Positions 1 through 11,555 of a stretch of 64,000 bases of DNA are shown here, one piece after another. The stretch comes from Erinaceus europaeus (lineage: Eukaryota; Chordata; Mammalia; Eulipotyphla; Erinaceidae), in the NCBI RefSeq assembly GCF_950295315.1, contig NC_080168.1:69263254-69327253 (forward strand), given 5' to 3'. A program made the translations under genes and the position numbers. The notes beneath the pieces are model-generated. The model made no database searches and was not told the origin of the DNA. It saw nothing but the letters and a program-made list of their open reading frames with translations. Every line of letters starts with the position of its first letter. Positions within the stretch are counted from its first letter, which is position 1.

Positions 1-100
1 ATTCCTCCCTACTGGGAGTATGGATCAAAATTATTTTTGGGGTGCAGAAGGTGGGAGTTCTGTCTTTTGTAACTGTTTCTCTGCTGCACATGAAGTTTTT
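1..100 (-). mobile_element. L1 3'-region fragment
   Basis: ctgggagtatggat followed by ggggtgcagaaggtgg matches the L1 3'-region copies at 13370, 49000 and 51440. It is cut by the window start. Confidence 0.6.
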
Positions 101-190
101 CTATGCAAGTGGGGGCCAAGGACTTGAATCCAGGTCCTTCCATGTTGTAACAAGTGCACTCAACCAGTTGTGCTACCGCCCAGCCCTTTG
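100..190 (-). mobile_element. tRNA-derived SINE, partial
   Basis: gcaagtgggggccaagg, ttgaatccaggtccttcc and ctcaaccagttgtgctacc are the tRNA-like head of the local SINE in reverse orientation. Confidence 0.65.
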
Positions 191-319
191 AAAAACAATG
201 TCCTGATAAGCAAGTGCTACATATTTTGTGCCTCTTTTTAAGTGTTTCCTTTATTCCTGGTTCAATAGAAAAATTGACATGCTTTAAGATTATTAGTTTC
301 CCTGAAGCTTCATCAAGTG

Positions 320-516
320 ACTTATTTTTCCTTTTGTGTGAAGCTGGTCCTCATGTATGAATGACAATCACAAATAGAGCAAGAAAATTAAGAGAGATAG
401 GGAGAGACATCATACTGTACTATACATGAATCTTGCAGGTGGTGCTGGGGCTTGAACTTGGGCCCTCATGCATGGTAAAAGGTGCACTATATCATATGAG
501 CCATCTCCTGGCTTAC
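320..516 (-). mobile_element. Worn tRNA-derived SINE
   Basis: GA-rich body followed by ggcttgaacttgggccctca and gagccatctcctggc in the same order as other reverse-oriented SINEs here, but with many differences. Confidence 0.5.
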
Positions 517-544
517 AGACTTTTATGTCTAGTCTAGATTTTGT

Positions 545-1860
545 ATAGAAATCTAGACCCACCAATTTTTTAAAATTTATTTATAAAATGGAAATATTGA
601 CAAGACCATAGGATAAGAGGGGTATGATTCCACACAATTTCCACCACCTGAACTCTGTATCCTTCCCCCCTCCCTTGAAAGCTCTCCTACTCTTTATCTC
701 TCTGGGAACATGGACCCAGGATGATTATGGGGTACAGAAGTTCTGGCTTCTGCAATTGCTTATCTGCTGAACATGGACATTGGCATGTTGATCCATACTC
801 CCAGCCTGTCTCTTTCTTCCCCTAGTGGAGCAGAGCTCTGGGAGGTGGGGACCCAGGACACATTGGAAAGGTCATATGCCCAGAGAAGTCAGGTCAGCAT
901 CATGGTCGAATCTGGAACTTGGTGGCTGAAAAAGCATTAAGTTATAAAGCAGAAAAAATTGTTAAATAATGAGGAACAGAAAGGCAAGAATATTACAGAT
1001 GAGATTTGGAGTCTCCATTTTGGAAAAAGCTAGTAGGTCTATTTTAGATTTATTCCAAGGGGCCATGACTATTGATTTTTTGCCTGAGCTTGTCAGCTAA
1101 CATGCAGGTGGATCAAAGGTATTATCTGGGGAGATGGTGTCAGAGTTGGAAACAGGACTAGAAAGCCTGGATCAGGGCAGAGAGTAGCTCCCAAATATGG
1201 GGAAAGTATATAAATATTGTGAACTATAAACCCCATTGATTTGACCTGGGGCCCGTATTCATTGTAGAAGCCTGTGTAACCTCTGCATCCCAGTAGTTCT
1301 GAGCTTGCATTCTGTGATCATTGCTAAGAACATTCTAGGTTGCACTAATTTCAAGACCCATCTTCCTTGAGTGATAGAGTATGTTGCCCAACTTCCATTT
1401 GGAGAATGGTGCTGTCCCTACCATTGTTGATACACACTGAGTTCAAGGTCCTATTAGGGCCCACAAGGGGATCCATTATGCTGTTCCTGATGGAGATGAC
1501 CAGTGACAGTGGAGAGAGGAATGTAATAGAGGTCTAGGTCTGTCATGTCTGTGTGGGAAACCCAGGACTCCCTGACTAGGGCCCTGGGTGATGGGGTGGC
1601 CTGGTAGTGACCAAAGAGCCATCATTATGCCAGCCTCTGGCCCTTATCCAGGTTTTGTAGTCCTTTGTCTGACAAGATTAGCTTTGGAGTGATTGAGGGA
1701 AGTGAAATAGTAAGTACGTGAGGAAGGTATCTAGGTCTAAGTAGAAACTATTTGATTAGCTATTTTATGGTTTCCTTTTTAGGTTTTTCTACTTTCTTGC
1801 TGCATTTATTGACTCACTGCAAATTATTGTACACTTTTGCTTAAAGGTATATATTTTCCA
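545..1860 (-). mobile_element. L1 3' region, truncated copy
   Basis: It begins after an A/T-rich tail with aggataagaggggtatgatt and follows the 3' region of the full-length L1 at 13211 (ctctgggaacatggacccag, then a 'cttggtggctgaaaaagcat' block). It continues into a further ~700 bp (1080-1750) shared with 49690-50840 and 51780-52490 but not obviously with the full-length copy, so it probably represents another L1 subfamily. Confidence 0.6.
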
Positions 1861-1861
1861 G

Positions 1862-2160
1862 AAGTCGGGCGGTAGCACAGTGGGTTAAGCACACATGGTG
1901 CAAAGTGCAAGGACTGATGTAAGGATCCCGGTTCAAGCCCCAGGCTCCCCACCCGCAGGGGAGTCACTTCACAAGCAGTGAAGCAGGTCTGCAGGTGTCT
2001 ATATTTATCTCCCTGTCTCTGTCTTTATCTCCCTGTCTCTGTCTTGCCTTCTCTCCATTTCTCTCTGTCCTATCCAACAACAACGACATCAATAACAACT
2101 ACAACAAGAAAACAACAAGGACAACAAAAGGGAATAAATAAATAAGTATTTTTTTAAAAA
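1862..2160 (+). mobile_element. tRNA-derived SINE (cgggcggtag type)
   Basis: A nearly complete copy: head gaagtcgggcggtagcacag, a gttcaagcccc B-box-like motif, a ctctgtc-rich body and an A-rich AACAACAA/AATAAATAAAT tail. Confidence 0.85.
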
Positions 2161-2589
2161 GTGTATATTTTCCCCTAACTTTTTTTCCCTGCATCTCCTC
2201 TCCCATGGTCAGTACAGTTCACTATCCTTTTCTTCTGGAAGTTTTGTTTCACATGCGTGTTCTCTCCTGTGGGCTTTTTAAGAGGTTGTTCCATCTGCCT
2301 GGCTGTTTTTTGTTTTTAATTTTTACTCAGTTTAAATATCATATTTTAATATAATTCTTTCCTACTTAATTAAAATAAGCTCTTTATTATTGTTATTTTG
2401 CTCCTTGGAGCCCATTGGGGCTTTGTGCCTGAGTGATTTCAAATATGTAAGAGATAGTGAGAAGGGGGCAGGAGAGGAAAGATACTCAGTCCTGCTTCAT
2501 GGCTTATGTACCTTACCCTTTGGTGCTTTTAAGTTGTAGTCTGTGGCTTGAACCCGAATTCTTGAGGTCTGCTTTTTTTTGGGGGGGGT

Positions 2590-2842
2590 GTTGAGAGTGG
2601 TGGCGCACCTGGTTGAGCGCACATGTTACAGTGCACAAGGACTTGGGTTCAAGCACCAGGTCTTCACTTGCAGGTTGAAAGCTTCATGAGTGCTGAAGAA
2701 GTGCTGCAGATGTCTCTCTGTCTCTCTCCCTTCTATCTTCCCCTTCTCTCAATTTCTGGCTGTCTCTGTCCAATAAATAAAAGAATAAAGCAATAAAAAG
2801 AGCCAAAACTCTTTAAAAATAAATAAATAAATAAATAAAGGT
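2590..2842 (+). mobile_element. tRNA-derived SINE (ggtggcgcac type)
   Basis: Head gtggtggcgcacctggttga, a gttcaagcac B-box, a tctctctccctt body and a long AAATAAATAAATAAAT tail. Confidence 0.85.
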
Positions 2843-2877
2843 CTACTTGGTGTACTGAGTGAGCTATCTCCCAGAAA

Positions 2878-3152
2878 CTTTTTTTTTTTTTTTTTTGCCT
2901 CCAAGGTTATCACTGGGGCTCAGTGTGAACACTACGAATCCACTACTCCTGGTGGCCATTTTTTAAAAATTTTATTGAATAGGGCAGAGTGAAATTGAGA
3001 GAGTGAGGGAGAGATAGGAAGAGAGACAGACAACTCCAGCCCTGCTTCACCACTCATAAACCTACCGCCCTGCACTTAGAAACCAGGGGCTTGAACCTGG
3101 GTCCTTGCACACTGTAATGTGTGCACTTAAATAGGTGCACCACTGCTTAGCC
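2878..3152 (-). mobile_element. tRNA-derived SINE, reverse
   Basis: T17 run (A-tail reversed), tgcctccaaggttatcactg, GA-rich body, ggcttgaacctgggtccttg and caccactgcttagcccc at the head end. Confidence 0.8.
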
Positions 3153-3419
3153 CCTCAGAAACTCTTTATGTATAGCATGCTACAGTTTTCTTCATCACAT
3201 TTATTCAGTTTTATCTTGGGTTTTAAAAAATTGTAATAAATCATTATGGCAAAATTTATAGAGACCATAGTTATAACAAATTCTCTGAGCTCATCTTTCA
3301 GTTTTAAACATTGAAAACCTGTGTCTTATTTTGTTAGATCTATATTTACTACTCCTCACTGTTTTGAAGCAGTCTGAGAATTTTAATTCATTGCACATTT
3401 ATTCTTCAAAAGCTTAGGT

Positions 3420-3525
3420 ACAGGGTGGCGGTGCACCCGATAGAGTGCATACATTACACTGTGCAAGAAACTGGGGTTTAATACCCACTACCCATGTGCA
3501 TGTGGGGGGCATATGTATAGGTGTC
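3420..3525 (+). mobile_element. SINE head fragment
   Basis: agggtggcggtgcacccgat and the following ~90 bases match the SINE head, which then breaks off at the L1 sequence. Confidence 0.6.
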
Positions 3526-3903
3526 TATCTTCCCGTGAAGTCCCCTACTATGACTTTGTTGCTGTTAATATATTGTAGCTCTTTCAGTAGATGTTTGATA
3601 TATTTCGATGGCTTCTCATTGGGTGCATAGATGTTAATAATTGTTAAGTCCTCTTGATTGACTGATCCTCTGAGCATTAAGTAGTATCCATTCCTATCTT
3701 TTTAAATTTTATCTATTTTAAAGTCTATCGTGTAAGATATGAGAATAGCTGTTACTGCCTTTTTTTGCAGGCCATTGGCTTGTATGATAGTTTTCTATCC
3801 TTTCACTTTGAGTCTGTGTTTGTCTTGTTGAGTTAAGTGGATTTCCTGTAGACAGCATATTGTTGGGTTGTGTTTTCTGATCTATCTTCCTACTCTGTGT
3901 CTT

Positions 3904-4217
3904 TTATTTTTATTTATTTATTTAAAATTTTTATTTATTTATTTTCCCTTTTGTTGCCCTTGTTGTCTTTTTATTGTTGTTGTAGTTATTATTGTTGTTA
4001 CTGATGTTGTTGTTGTTAGATAGGACAGAGAGAAATGGAGAGAGGAGGGTAAGACAGAGAAGGTGAGAGAAAGATAGACACCTGCAGACCTGCTTCACAG
4101 CCTGTGGAGCGACTCCCCTGTAGGTGAGGAGCCGGGGGCTTGAACCGGAATCCTTATGGTGGTCCTTGTGCTTTGTGCCACGCATGCTTAACCTGCTGCA
4201 CTACCGTCTGTCTCCCA
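3904..4217 (-). mobile_element. tRNA-derived SINE nested in L1
   Basis: A reverse-oriented copy with a TTTATTTATT tail, ttgttgttagataggacaga, gacacctgcagacctgcttc and head ccgtctgtctccc. ctctgtgtcttttatt occurs on both sides (about 3892 and 4218), a probable target-site duplication. Confidence 0.85.
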
Positions 4218-4909
4218 CTCTGTGTCTTTTATTAGGCGAATTCAGGGTATTGACATTTATTGATATCAAAGATTGAAGATATTTTAATGCCATTCTTGTA
4301 GAGTTTTAGAGTGTTCTGATATATGGCCTATTTATGGTGGTCTGACTGTTTATAGGAGACCTTTCAGAACTTCTTGCAGGGCAGGCTTGGTGATAGTTGA
4401 TTCCTTCAACTGTTGCTTGTCTGAGAAGGTTTTTATGCCTCTATCTAGTCTGAATGACAGTCTAGCAGGATACAGTAGTCTTGGCTGAAAGTCTTTCTCA
4501 TTGAGTACTCGCTAGATATCTTGCCATTCTCTTCTGGCCTTTAGTGTTTGTGTAGATAAGTCTGCGGTTAATCTTATGGGTTTTCCTCTGTAGGTTACTT
4601 TTTGTTTTTCTCTTGCAGCCTTCAGGATCTTTTCTTTATCCTTATTCCTTTTCATTCTAAATGTGATGTGTCTTGGTGTCTTTAAGTCTAGGTTTATTCT
4701 GTTTGGGACCCTCTGGACTTCTTTACCCTGTTCTTTGATGTTGTCTAGACTAGAGAAGTTTTCAGCTATTATGGCCTGAGGAATGCTTTCTTTCTCTCCC
4801 TCTCTTTCTTCCTCTGGTAAGCCAATAATGTGTATATTGTTTCTTTTGAAGTCATCCCATAGGACTGTGTTGTTGTTTTCAGTATCTCTTAATCTCTTTT
4901 TGAGATCTC

Positions 4910-5287
4910 TTACTTCTTTTTAGTTGTCTCTAATTCATCCTCGATCTTGCTGATTCTGTCTTCAGCCTCATTGATTCTATTCTCTCTCCCGTCTACTGTT
5001 TTCTGGAGTTCATCTATTGTGTTACCCTGTTCTGATACTGTTTTAACTTGTTTAGCTAATTGTGTTCTTAGCTCAGCTCTTTCAGCTTTCAGTTCTCTAA
5101 ACACCTTGAGATAATTAATATTTTCTTCCAGAGTCTCATTTGTCGTTTCTGCATTTCTGGTGACAATTCTTTCAAACTCTTTACTCACTCCTGTGATTAT
5201 TTCCTTAACTAGTGTTTGGATGTTGACGTCATTATTTTGTGCTTCACCCTTTAGAGGGCTTTTAGCTGGACTCTTGTCCTGGTTCAT
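4910..5287 (-). pseudogene. L1 ORF1 N-terminal remnant
   Basis: A 125-residue open stretch begins MNQDKSPAKSPLKG and runs into a coiled coil (LKAERAELRTQLAKQVKTV, then NRINEAEDRISKIEDEL). It resembles the ORF1 of the full-length L1 at 18737-19353 (MNEDKSPEE, then RLTEAENRISQTEDKL). ORF1 proteins are trimeric RNA-binding chaperones of L1. The RNA-binding C-terminus (4500-4900) is out of frame, so this is not a functional gene. Confidence 0.75.
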
Positions 5288-6059
5288 TTTTCCAATATTC
5301 TTGTTGGTTTAACCATTTTATATATTATTCTATGAGGTCCCTCTCTCAGTACTTTTCAAATTACTGATTACTCTTGCCTGGGTTGACTTGTGTCTAAGTA
5401 AAGTAATTAAAGGGTTCACAGTGTGGAAGTTAACAGTTGTTTCAATAGTATTTTAATCCCTGATTTGAAGCTCAGTAGCTTAAATGCCTCTTTTGTGCTT
5501 TTTCTTCCCTGTAGGCTATGGGAACCTGAGGGCTTTTAAACTATAAATAGGCTTCTTAGCTTAATCACTGACTCCTGAGGAAGAGATAAAGCAGGGTGTG
5601 GCAGAGATAATCCAGTGTTTATGCAAAGAGAGTTTCACAGCCCCACTGCTATGCCACAGAGATATAGATCTTCTCCTGAGTTTCCTGGTTAGTTCTCTGT
5701 CCCCTGGTGTCAGCACAGGGCCTCCCTGCCGCTGCTCTGGATTCTGAGGGCAATAGCAATGGAGACTCATGGAGTTGCACTTGTTGAGACTCATGGAGTT
5801 GCACTTGGGGAGTTCTCTCCTCCCTTCTGTTGTCCCCTTGTTGGTGAAACAGACTGGAGGTGGTGCCTCCACTGATAAACTGCAGGAATGTTACCAGCCA
5901 CCCAATCTCTCCCTAGGTTCCTCTCTGTCCACCAGCCACACGTGTTTGCACTCACCGATGATCTGGTGGGTTCCTGAAGTAGGTCTAATCCTGTCCTGTT
6001 TCGGTCCCAGGTGGTCTCCTTTGGTATTCCTAGTTGATTCCTGGTGAGTTTTCTTGTGT

Positions 6060-6461
6060 ATACTTATTGTGCATAACAACACAATATGTAATAGCCTAAT
6101 CCTGGAAGCAACCCAGATGTTCAACATCAAACAGTTGAGTGGGTCAGAAAGTTGTGGTATAAGGGAGCCGGGTGGTGGTGCACCTGGTTGAGCTCACTTG
6201 TTACAATGCTCAAGGACCCAGGTTCCAGCCCCAGGTTCCCACCTACAGTGCGAAAGCTTCACAAGGGGTGAAGCAGAGCTGCAGGTGTCTGACACTCTCC
6301 CTTTCTATCAACCCCTTTCCTCTCAATTTCTGGCTGTCTCTATCCAGTAAACAAATAAAGACAATAAAATTTTTTTTAAAAAAAGTGGTAAATATACACA
6401 ATGAAATGCTATTCAGCTATTAAAAATGATGACTTCAGCTTCACTTCATTATGGAAGAAAT
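6060..6461 (+). mobile_element. L1 ORF2 3' fragment, split by a SINE
   Basis: 6060-6160 and 6391-6461 translate in pieces to the end of mammalian L1 ORF2 (a [10 protein letters not shown] stretch, equivalent to YIYTMEYYAAIK in the full-length copy at 14717). The fragment lies in the opposite orientation to the L1 piece at 3540-6055 and ends ~60 bases before SACS exon 4. Confidence 0.7.
6163..6390 (+). mobile_element. tRNA-derived SINE (ggtggtgcac type)
   Basis: gggagccgggtggtggtgca head, aggttccagcccc B-box region, cctctcaatttctggctgtc body and A-rich tail. It splits the L1 fragment. Confidence 0.85.
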
Positions 6462-6521
6462 TTTTTTTTGAGTTTACAGTATTGGGAGCTTATTGCTAAT
6501 CATGTATTTTATTTCTTTCAG

Positions 6522-6609
6522 CTACCTGACTGGATCAAGATTGGAGATCTAACCTATGAAAATTGTCATCTCTTTGTAAAACTTCAATCAAAAGGCCTAA
6601 AAGGAGGAG
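6522..6609 (+). CDS. SACS: Sacsin, coding exon 4 (residues ~58-87)
   Basis: This is a small internal exon of sacsin. It encodes [18 protein letters not shown] and continues to KGLKGG, matching the end of the N-terminal ubiquitin-like domain, the part of sacsin known to bind the proteasome. The acceptor is a pyrimidine-rich tttctttcag ending at 6521 and the donor is GT at 6610. The exon enters in phase 0 and leaves one base over (88 nt). Exon numbers follow the human ten-exon transcript, deduced backwards from the giant last exon. Residue numbers assume 57 residues encoded upstream of the window, which gives a total of 4580, against 4579 in human as I recall it. An L1-derived piece ends only ~60 bases before the exon. 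The start codon is not in this window. Confidence 0.93.
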
Positions 6610-7589
6610 GTATAATATTATAATATAATAAAATTTCCCAGCAGCGTGGCAGTTGTAATTGCATAAAGATTATATTTTACCAGTGAAATGAACACTTAGA
6701 TGGGTGCCATGAGTGGCTATGGGTGGAATGAGTAAGTTAAAAAATGTATAAAAGGGAAATTTCCAAAACAGAGTCTTATCAGGGCTTTCTCATGGCAGCT
6801 AGCTGTACCAGAATGACCAAACTTATAATGATGATTTTGATTTTCTAAATAGTTATTTCATATATATATGAAATATATATATATATTCAAAATTTTATGC
6901 ATTAGAAAAATCACTTTTCTATCCCTCTGTCTCCCTTTACTTTTTTGTTACACTCTTGAAGGCATTCTGGTTAATCACATATCCAGCTTAGTTTCTTGAA
7001 TATAGGAATGGTTTGCTTTTACTGGAAGAGTTGTTGAGTCAGTGATTCCACATGTTGAATTTCAGAATAGTCAGAACATTAGTTGAGAGTGTTGAGACAG
7101 TCATAATAGGCATGAGCTAGTGCTGCTTATTTTGTTTGCTTTGGAAAATAGCCACAATTTCCCCTATTCCATATCATTTGCTTTTGAACTGATAATCTTT
7201 TATGATATCTAGAGTATATTTTAAACATTTTTTTAAGGATTTATTTGATTAATGAGCGAGACAGAGAACCAGAATATCACTCTGGCATTTGTGGTGCTGG
7301 GGATCAAGCTCAGCACCTCACACACTCACAGGCCCAATGGGTTATTCTGTGTGCCAACTCCAGATACTGTATTTTACACACTTTTTAAAAATACTTTGAA
7401 AATCTTGAGATTTGACAACTTTGAATCTGGACTGCTTCATTTCCTACAGAATGGTTAGTCAGGTAGATTTTGTACCAGTGTTGCAGGGAAATGTCTGAGA
7501 CTATAAAGTACATAATTATATCACATCTTATAACCAACCATGAGGTTTTTTTCTTTTTAAAATTACTTCATGTGTGGTCTATACTTTAG
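6610..7589 (+). other. SACS: SACS intron 4
   Basis: This 980-bp intron is bounded by GT at 6610 and AG at 7588-7589. Most of it is AT-rich unique sequence. It holds a short AT palindrome near 6857-6886 (tttcatatatatatgaaa followed by alternating AT) and a worn SINE remnant near 7222-7370. I see no other coding or RNA feature. Confidence 0.85.
7222..7370 (-). mobile_element. Worn SINE remnant
   Basis: aaggatttatttgattaatgagcgagacag followed by ggtgctggggatcaagctca resembles a reversed, degraded tRNA-derived SINE. Confidence 0.4.
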
Positions 7590-7675
7590 GTCGATTTGGT
7601 CAAACAACTCCTCCGCTTGTTGATTTTCTCAAAGATATTTTAAGAAGATATCCAGAAGGAGGTCAGATCCTTAAG
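7590..7675 (+). CDS. SACS: Sacsin, coding exon 5 (residues ~87-115)
   Basis: The exon encodes [20 protein letters not shown] and continues PEGGQILK. This is the lead-in helix of the first sacsin repeating region (SRR1), the first of three HSP90-like ATPase modules. The acceptor is tactttag at 7588-7589 and the donor is GT at 7676. The 86 nt complete a split glycine codon and end exactly on a codon boundary, so the phase fits both neighbours. The same FGQ...ILxxYP pattern recurs in the giant exon at the start of SRR2 (about 37110) and SRR3 (about 40320), which supports the repeat assignment. Confidence 0.95.
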
Positions 7676-9244
7676 GTAGGCCAGTATGGGGTGTACATGT
7701 GTGGATTTGCTTTGACCAAAAGGAGTTGAAGTCCTGTTTACATTCAGATCTTTTCATGTCTCATTTTGATTTGATTGGCTGTATTTCCATTCAAGTTTGA
7801 AGTGCACGAGCTGGATGGGTTGAGTAGAGAATGCAGTTGGTATAATCTGTGTAATTTATGAGGTATTGGAGCAAAGAGATGCTCTAAGCAGCTGTTTTCT
7901 ATAAGCAAACACAGTATCTTTCTAAGAACATTTTATATTAAAAAAAATTAGAGGCTATGAAAATATGCCCATTTTTCCACATCTAGTTTGGCAGTGAATT
8001 TATTTAATGTGATAATTATTTGCACTAAATATTTTTACTTATGGTAGGAATATTTCTTTCAGTTTGAATGCATTTATACAAAGTTGAGTAATTATAGCAA
8101 AGCATTAATGGGGAACTATTGTAAACATTAGGCTTTGTTTTAAACTACTTTTGGATTTCAGCCTGCATTTTCTCTTTCTTTGTTTCTTAAATCCCATCTA
8201 TGAGTGAGGTTATCTGCTATAGAGATTAATTACAGCACATTACCTTCCTTCCTTTTTTTTTTTTTTTTTGAATTTCTCACTTTTAAGTTTTTAGCCATTA
8301 TTCAACTACCTACTTTAGACTGTCAGTTGGGAATAGAACTAAGTCTCTTTGTTGCATGTTTGTAGAAATTTGAGTAATGGTTGTCTTAGAGTGGTTTAAG
8401 TTCATTTTTTAGAATAAGTACCAGCAGTTCCCAGAAAATTTGAAAACAGCCTTTAAGTAACAATAGGAAGGTGGACACGGACTAGTTTGGTGATTGTGTT
8501 GGTAGAATTGAATACAGTACAATTAGTTGGTAGGAGTGGGGCCTCATCTTAAATGTGAGTGACTAGGGTCCTTTGGAAACAAGGTAGATGTTCTGAGTGA
8601 GGTTTTGGGTAGCTGGATGACACTTAGTCCTTCCAGTTTATGTACACTGTGATTATATTTGCGTGGTATCCAATTCATTGTCATATTGGATATTTAGTAA
8701 AGTTTGGCCATTTCAGATTTCATAAGAACCTCAGATGTCACCTAGACTCAGCCTACCATATTTTGTGATTTTTGCTGAAGTAGGTCCAGAGACATTGGAG
8801 TTACTTGCTGCATATCTTACACGATTAGGGTGTTTATTGTCTCTTCTGCACAGAAACAGTTTGAAAGACATTCCTTGAGGAAAAAATATGTTCTTACTGT
8901 TCTTGTAATTATTATTTACTTGAGACTGATAGAGCCTGGGACTTGGAATTTCATCTCCAGTATTTACCACATCTGTCCCCTAAAATACACATAAACTACA
9001 ATTAGAAATCCAAAAGAAACCAAGGTCCAACATCTAAGTAATTTTTATAAAATAACACTGTATTGCATTACCTATTTCATGTTTTTTTTATAGTATGACA
9101 TGATAACATTAGTAAGATTGCTAATTTTTAGGGATTTTGTTTGACTGAATAGAGTAGGAATGGATCACAAAATTATTTTTATTTATTTACTTTAGATCAC
9201 TTTATTGGGAAAAATTCTGATTTACAGTACTGTTGTCAAAGGTG

Positions 9245-9563
9245 TAGTTTTTTTTTTCTTTTTGCCTCCAGCGTTATTGCAAGGGCTTGGTGCCTGCACT
9301 ATGAATCCATTGCTCCTGGAGGCTATTTTTCCCATTTTGTTGCCCTTGTTGTTGTGCTTCTTGTAGTTGTAATTGTTGTTGGATAGGACAGAGAGAAATG
9401 GAGAGAGGAGGGGAAGACAGAGAGGAGGAGAGAAAGATAGACACCTGCAGACCTGCTTCACCACTTGCGAAGCGACCTCCTGCAGTTGGAGAGCCAGGTG
9501 CTCGAACTGGGATCCTTACACGGGCCCTTACCCTTAACCCGCTGCACTACCACCTGACTCCCA
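9245..9563 (-). mobile_element. tRNA-derived SINE (cgggcggtag type)
   Basis: Reversed copy: T-run, tgcctccagcgttattgcaa, ttgttggataggacagagag, gacacctgcagacctgcttc, and ctaccacctgactccc at the head end. Flanking 'ggtgtagtttt' (9241) and 'ggtatagtttta' (9566) suggest its target duplication. Confidence 0.85.
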
Positions 9564-9599
9564 CAGGTATAGTTTTATTCCCCCCAAAGTACCCCCCCT

Positions 9600-10640
9600 T
9601 CTTTCAATAAACCCCTTCTACTTCCTCTCCTAAGAGTCCTTCGGTCTGCTGGAATAGACCATAACTAATGAAATTTCACCCTGCATTTTCCCTTTATTTG
9701 CTTTATAAGTCCCATCTCTGAGTAAGATCATCTGGATTCATCTTCCTGCTCTGACTTATCTCATTTTAATATGATTCTTTTCAAGTTCCATCCAAGTTGC
9801 AGCAAAAGAGAGTATGTCATCTTTTCTTATGGCTGAGTAGTATTCCATAGTGTATGTAGACCACAGACTCCCTGTTCACTTACATATTGTTGGCCATTTG
9901 GGGTGTTTCCATATTTGGACTATTAAAAACAGTGCTGCAGTGAACATAGGTGTGTATAGATCTCTCTAGTTATGTGCCTTTTGTCTTCTTTGTGTAGATA
10001 CCTAGGATAATAAGTCTGCTTTTAGTATTTTGTGCAATCTCCAGATTATTTTACATAGAGGCTGAATCAATTTACATTTGCACCAACAGTGTAGAAGGGT
10101 TCCTTTTTCACCTCATCCTCACCAGCACTTGTTATTTTGTCCCGTTTTGCCTTTATTTTCCTTACAGTCAGACTTACGTCTCCAAAGACATTACGAAAGC
10201 AGACATCATAGAGTGTTCTGATAGTGTTTTTCTTCTATGTATTTGCTGGTTTATGGTCTGATGTCCAAGTTTTTGATCCATTTTGTATATAGTGAGATGT
10301 GGTTTAAGTTTTCTGAATGTGTAACAGATGTTCCCAATGTTTATTGAAAAGACTTTCCTTTTCTCATATCTTTATTTAATGTTTTGGAAAACACTGTTAA
10401 AATTTGAATGCCTATATGTGTGAGGGCATAAATCAGGGCTCTCAGTCTACTCTATATTGATTTTGTGACTAGTATAACTGTATTTCTATTATCACAGATC
10501 TTTAGTATATTTTGAAGTCAGGAAAAGTAATGCTTCCATTCTTACTCCTATTTTTCCTCAGAATTGCTTTGGCGACCTGTTTTTTTTTTTTTTTTCTGGT
10601 TCCAGATAAGCTTTGTTAGCATTTTTTCAATTCCCTTACT
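9600..10640 (-). mobile_element. Old L1 ORF2 fragment
   Basis: It parallels 14560-15560 of the full-length L1 (ctgagtagtattccatagtg, ctgcagtgaacataggtgtg, ggtctgatgtccaagttttt) but is much more diverged, so it is an older insertion. Confidence 0.75.
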
Positions 10641-11334
10641 TACAGATTCTTTGATAAGCAGCAGATGTGTAAAGTATTGTGTAAATTTGTATTTTTAGCT
10701 GAGAAGGAGAAAGTTCTGGTTTAAATGCTTGTGTTTGGGGTTAAGCAGCTGGGGGGATCGGATTCCACAACACCCATGGTGCACTAGGTGCACCTCCTCC
10801 TGTAGTCTTATAGCTATCCCCTTTATGTGGGCAGCCTTAATTCTGATCAAGGCTTAGCGGTAGCAGTAGAATCAGCTCTCTGCTGTTCTCCGCCTTCCTG
10901 CCTCCCTATAAGTGATCCCAGCATGCTAGGAAAATAGAAAGTGGTCTTCCCAAAGTTAGATGTTCATGCATGTCACAATAAAGGGTGAGTTCTTACATTT
11001 CTGAGGCCCCATCCATACAGATTATAGATTGAATTTTTGTATTTGTGAAGTCCTATCCATTTGCAATGTAATTCCTTGGATTGGGGTGGTTTGAATCAAG
11101 GATCATCAGGATTAGGTCACCTGTTGACTTTATTCTAGACAAATCTAGGATAAAAAGGGAGTTGTGCCTCTGGAGTTTATTCCTAGCTTTGATAATTATG
11201 GACTTGGCCCTAGAGGTTGAACTCAATTCAGAACCTGTGGTCCTTCTCCAAGGGAGTATATTTTGGGCAGGTATACAAAGTAATTGGGTTGTTGTACTGG
11301 GGATTAATTTATTAATTAATTGAGGCTACTGATG

Positions 11335-11555
11335 GACGTAGATCTTAGAGTTTGGCATTTTTTTGTTGTTTTTTCACTGGTATTTCACTATTCCTGGTCT
11401 GCTTTTCAGTTAGAAAGAGGAAGTCAAAGACAAAAGGAGATAAGGAAAGATACCATAGCTCTGAAACTTCCACCAGTGGGGACTAGGCTTGAACCTTTGT
11501 CAGGTGCATGGCAAAGCAGGCACACCATCCAGGTGGGCTATCTTACTGACTTACT
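11335..11555 (-). mobile_element. Worn tRNA-derived SINE
   Basis: A GA-rich body, agtggggactaggcttgaac and ggtgggctatcttactgac match reversed SINE architecture at low identity. Confidence 0.45.

Larger units (their letters stand above)
3540..6055 (-). mobile_element. L1 5' portion (ORF2 start, ORF1, 5'UTR)
   Basis: Reading the - strand from 6055 downwards, this holds L1 5'UTR-like sequence, a broken ORF1 and the start of ORF2 (endonuclease part). The 3540-4260 section closely parallels 18010-18360 of the full-length L1. The rest of ORF2 and the 3' end are missing, which is unusual because normal truncation removes the 5' end. A SINE sits inside it. Confidence 0.75.
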
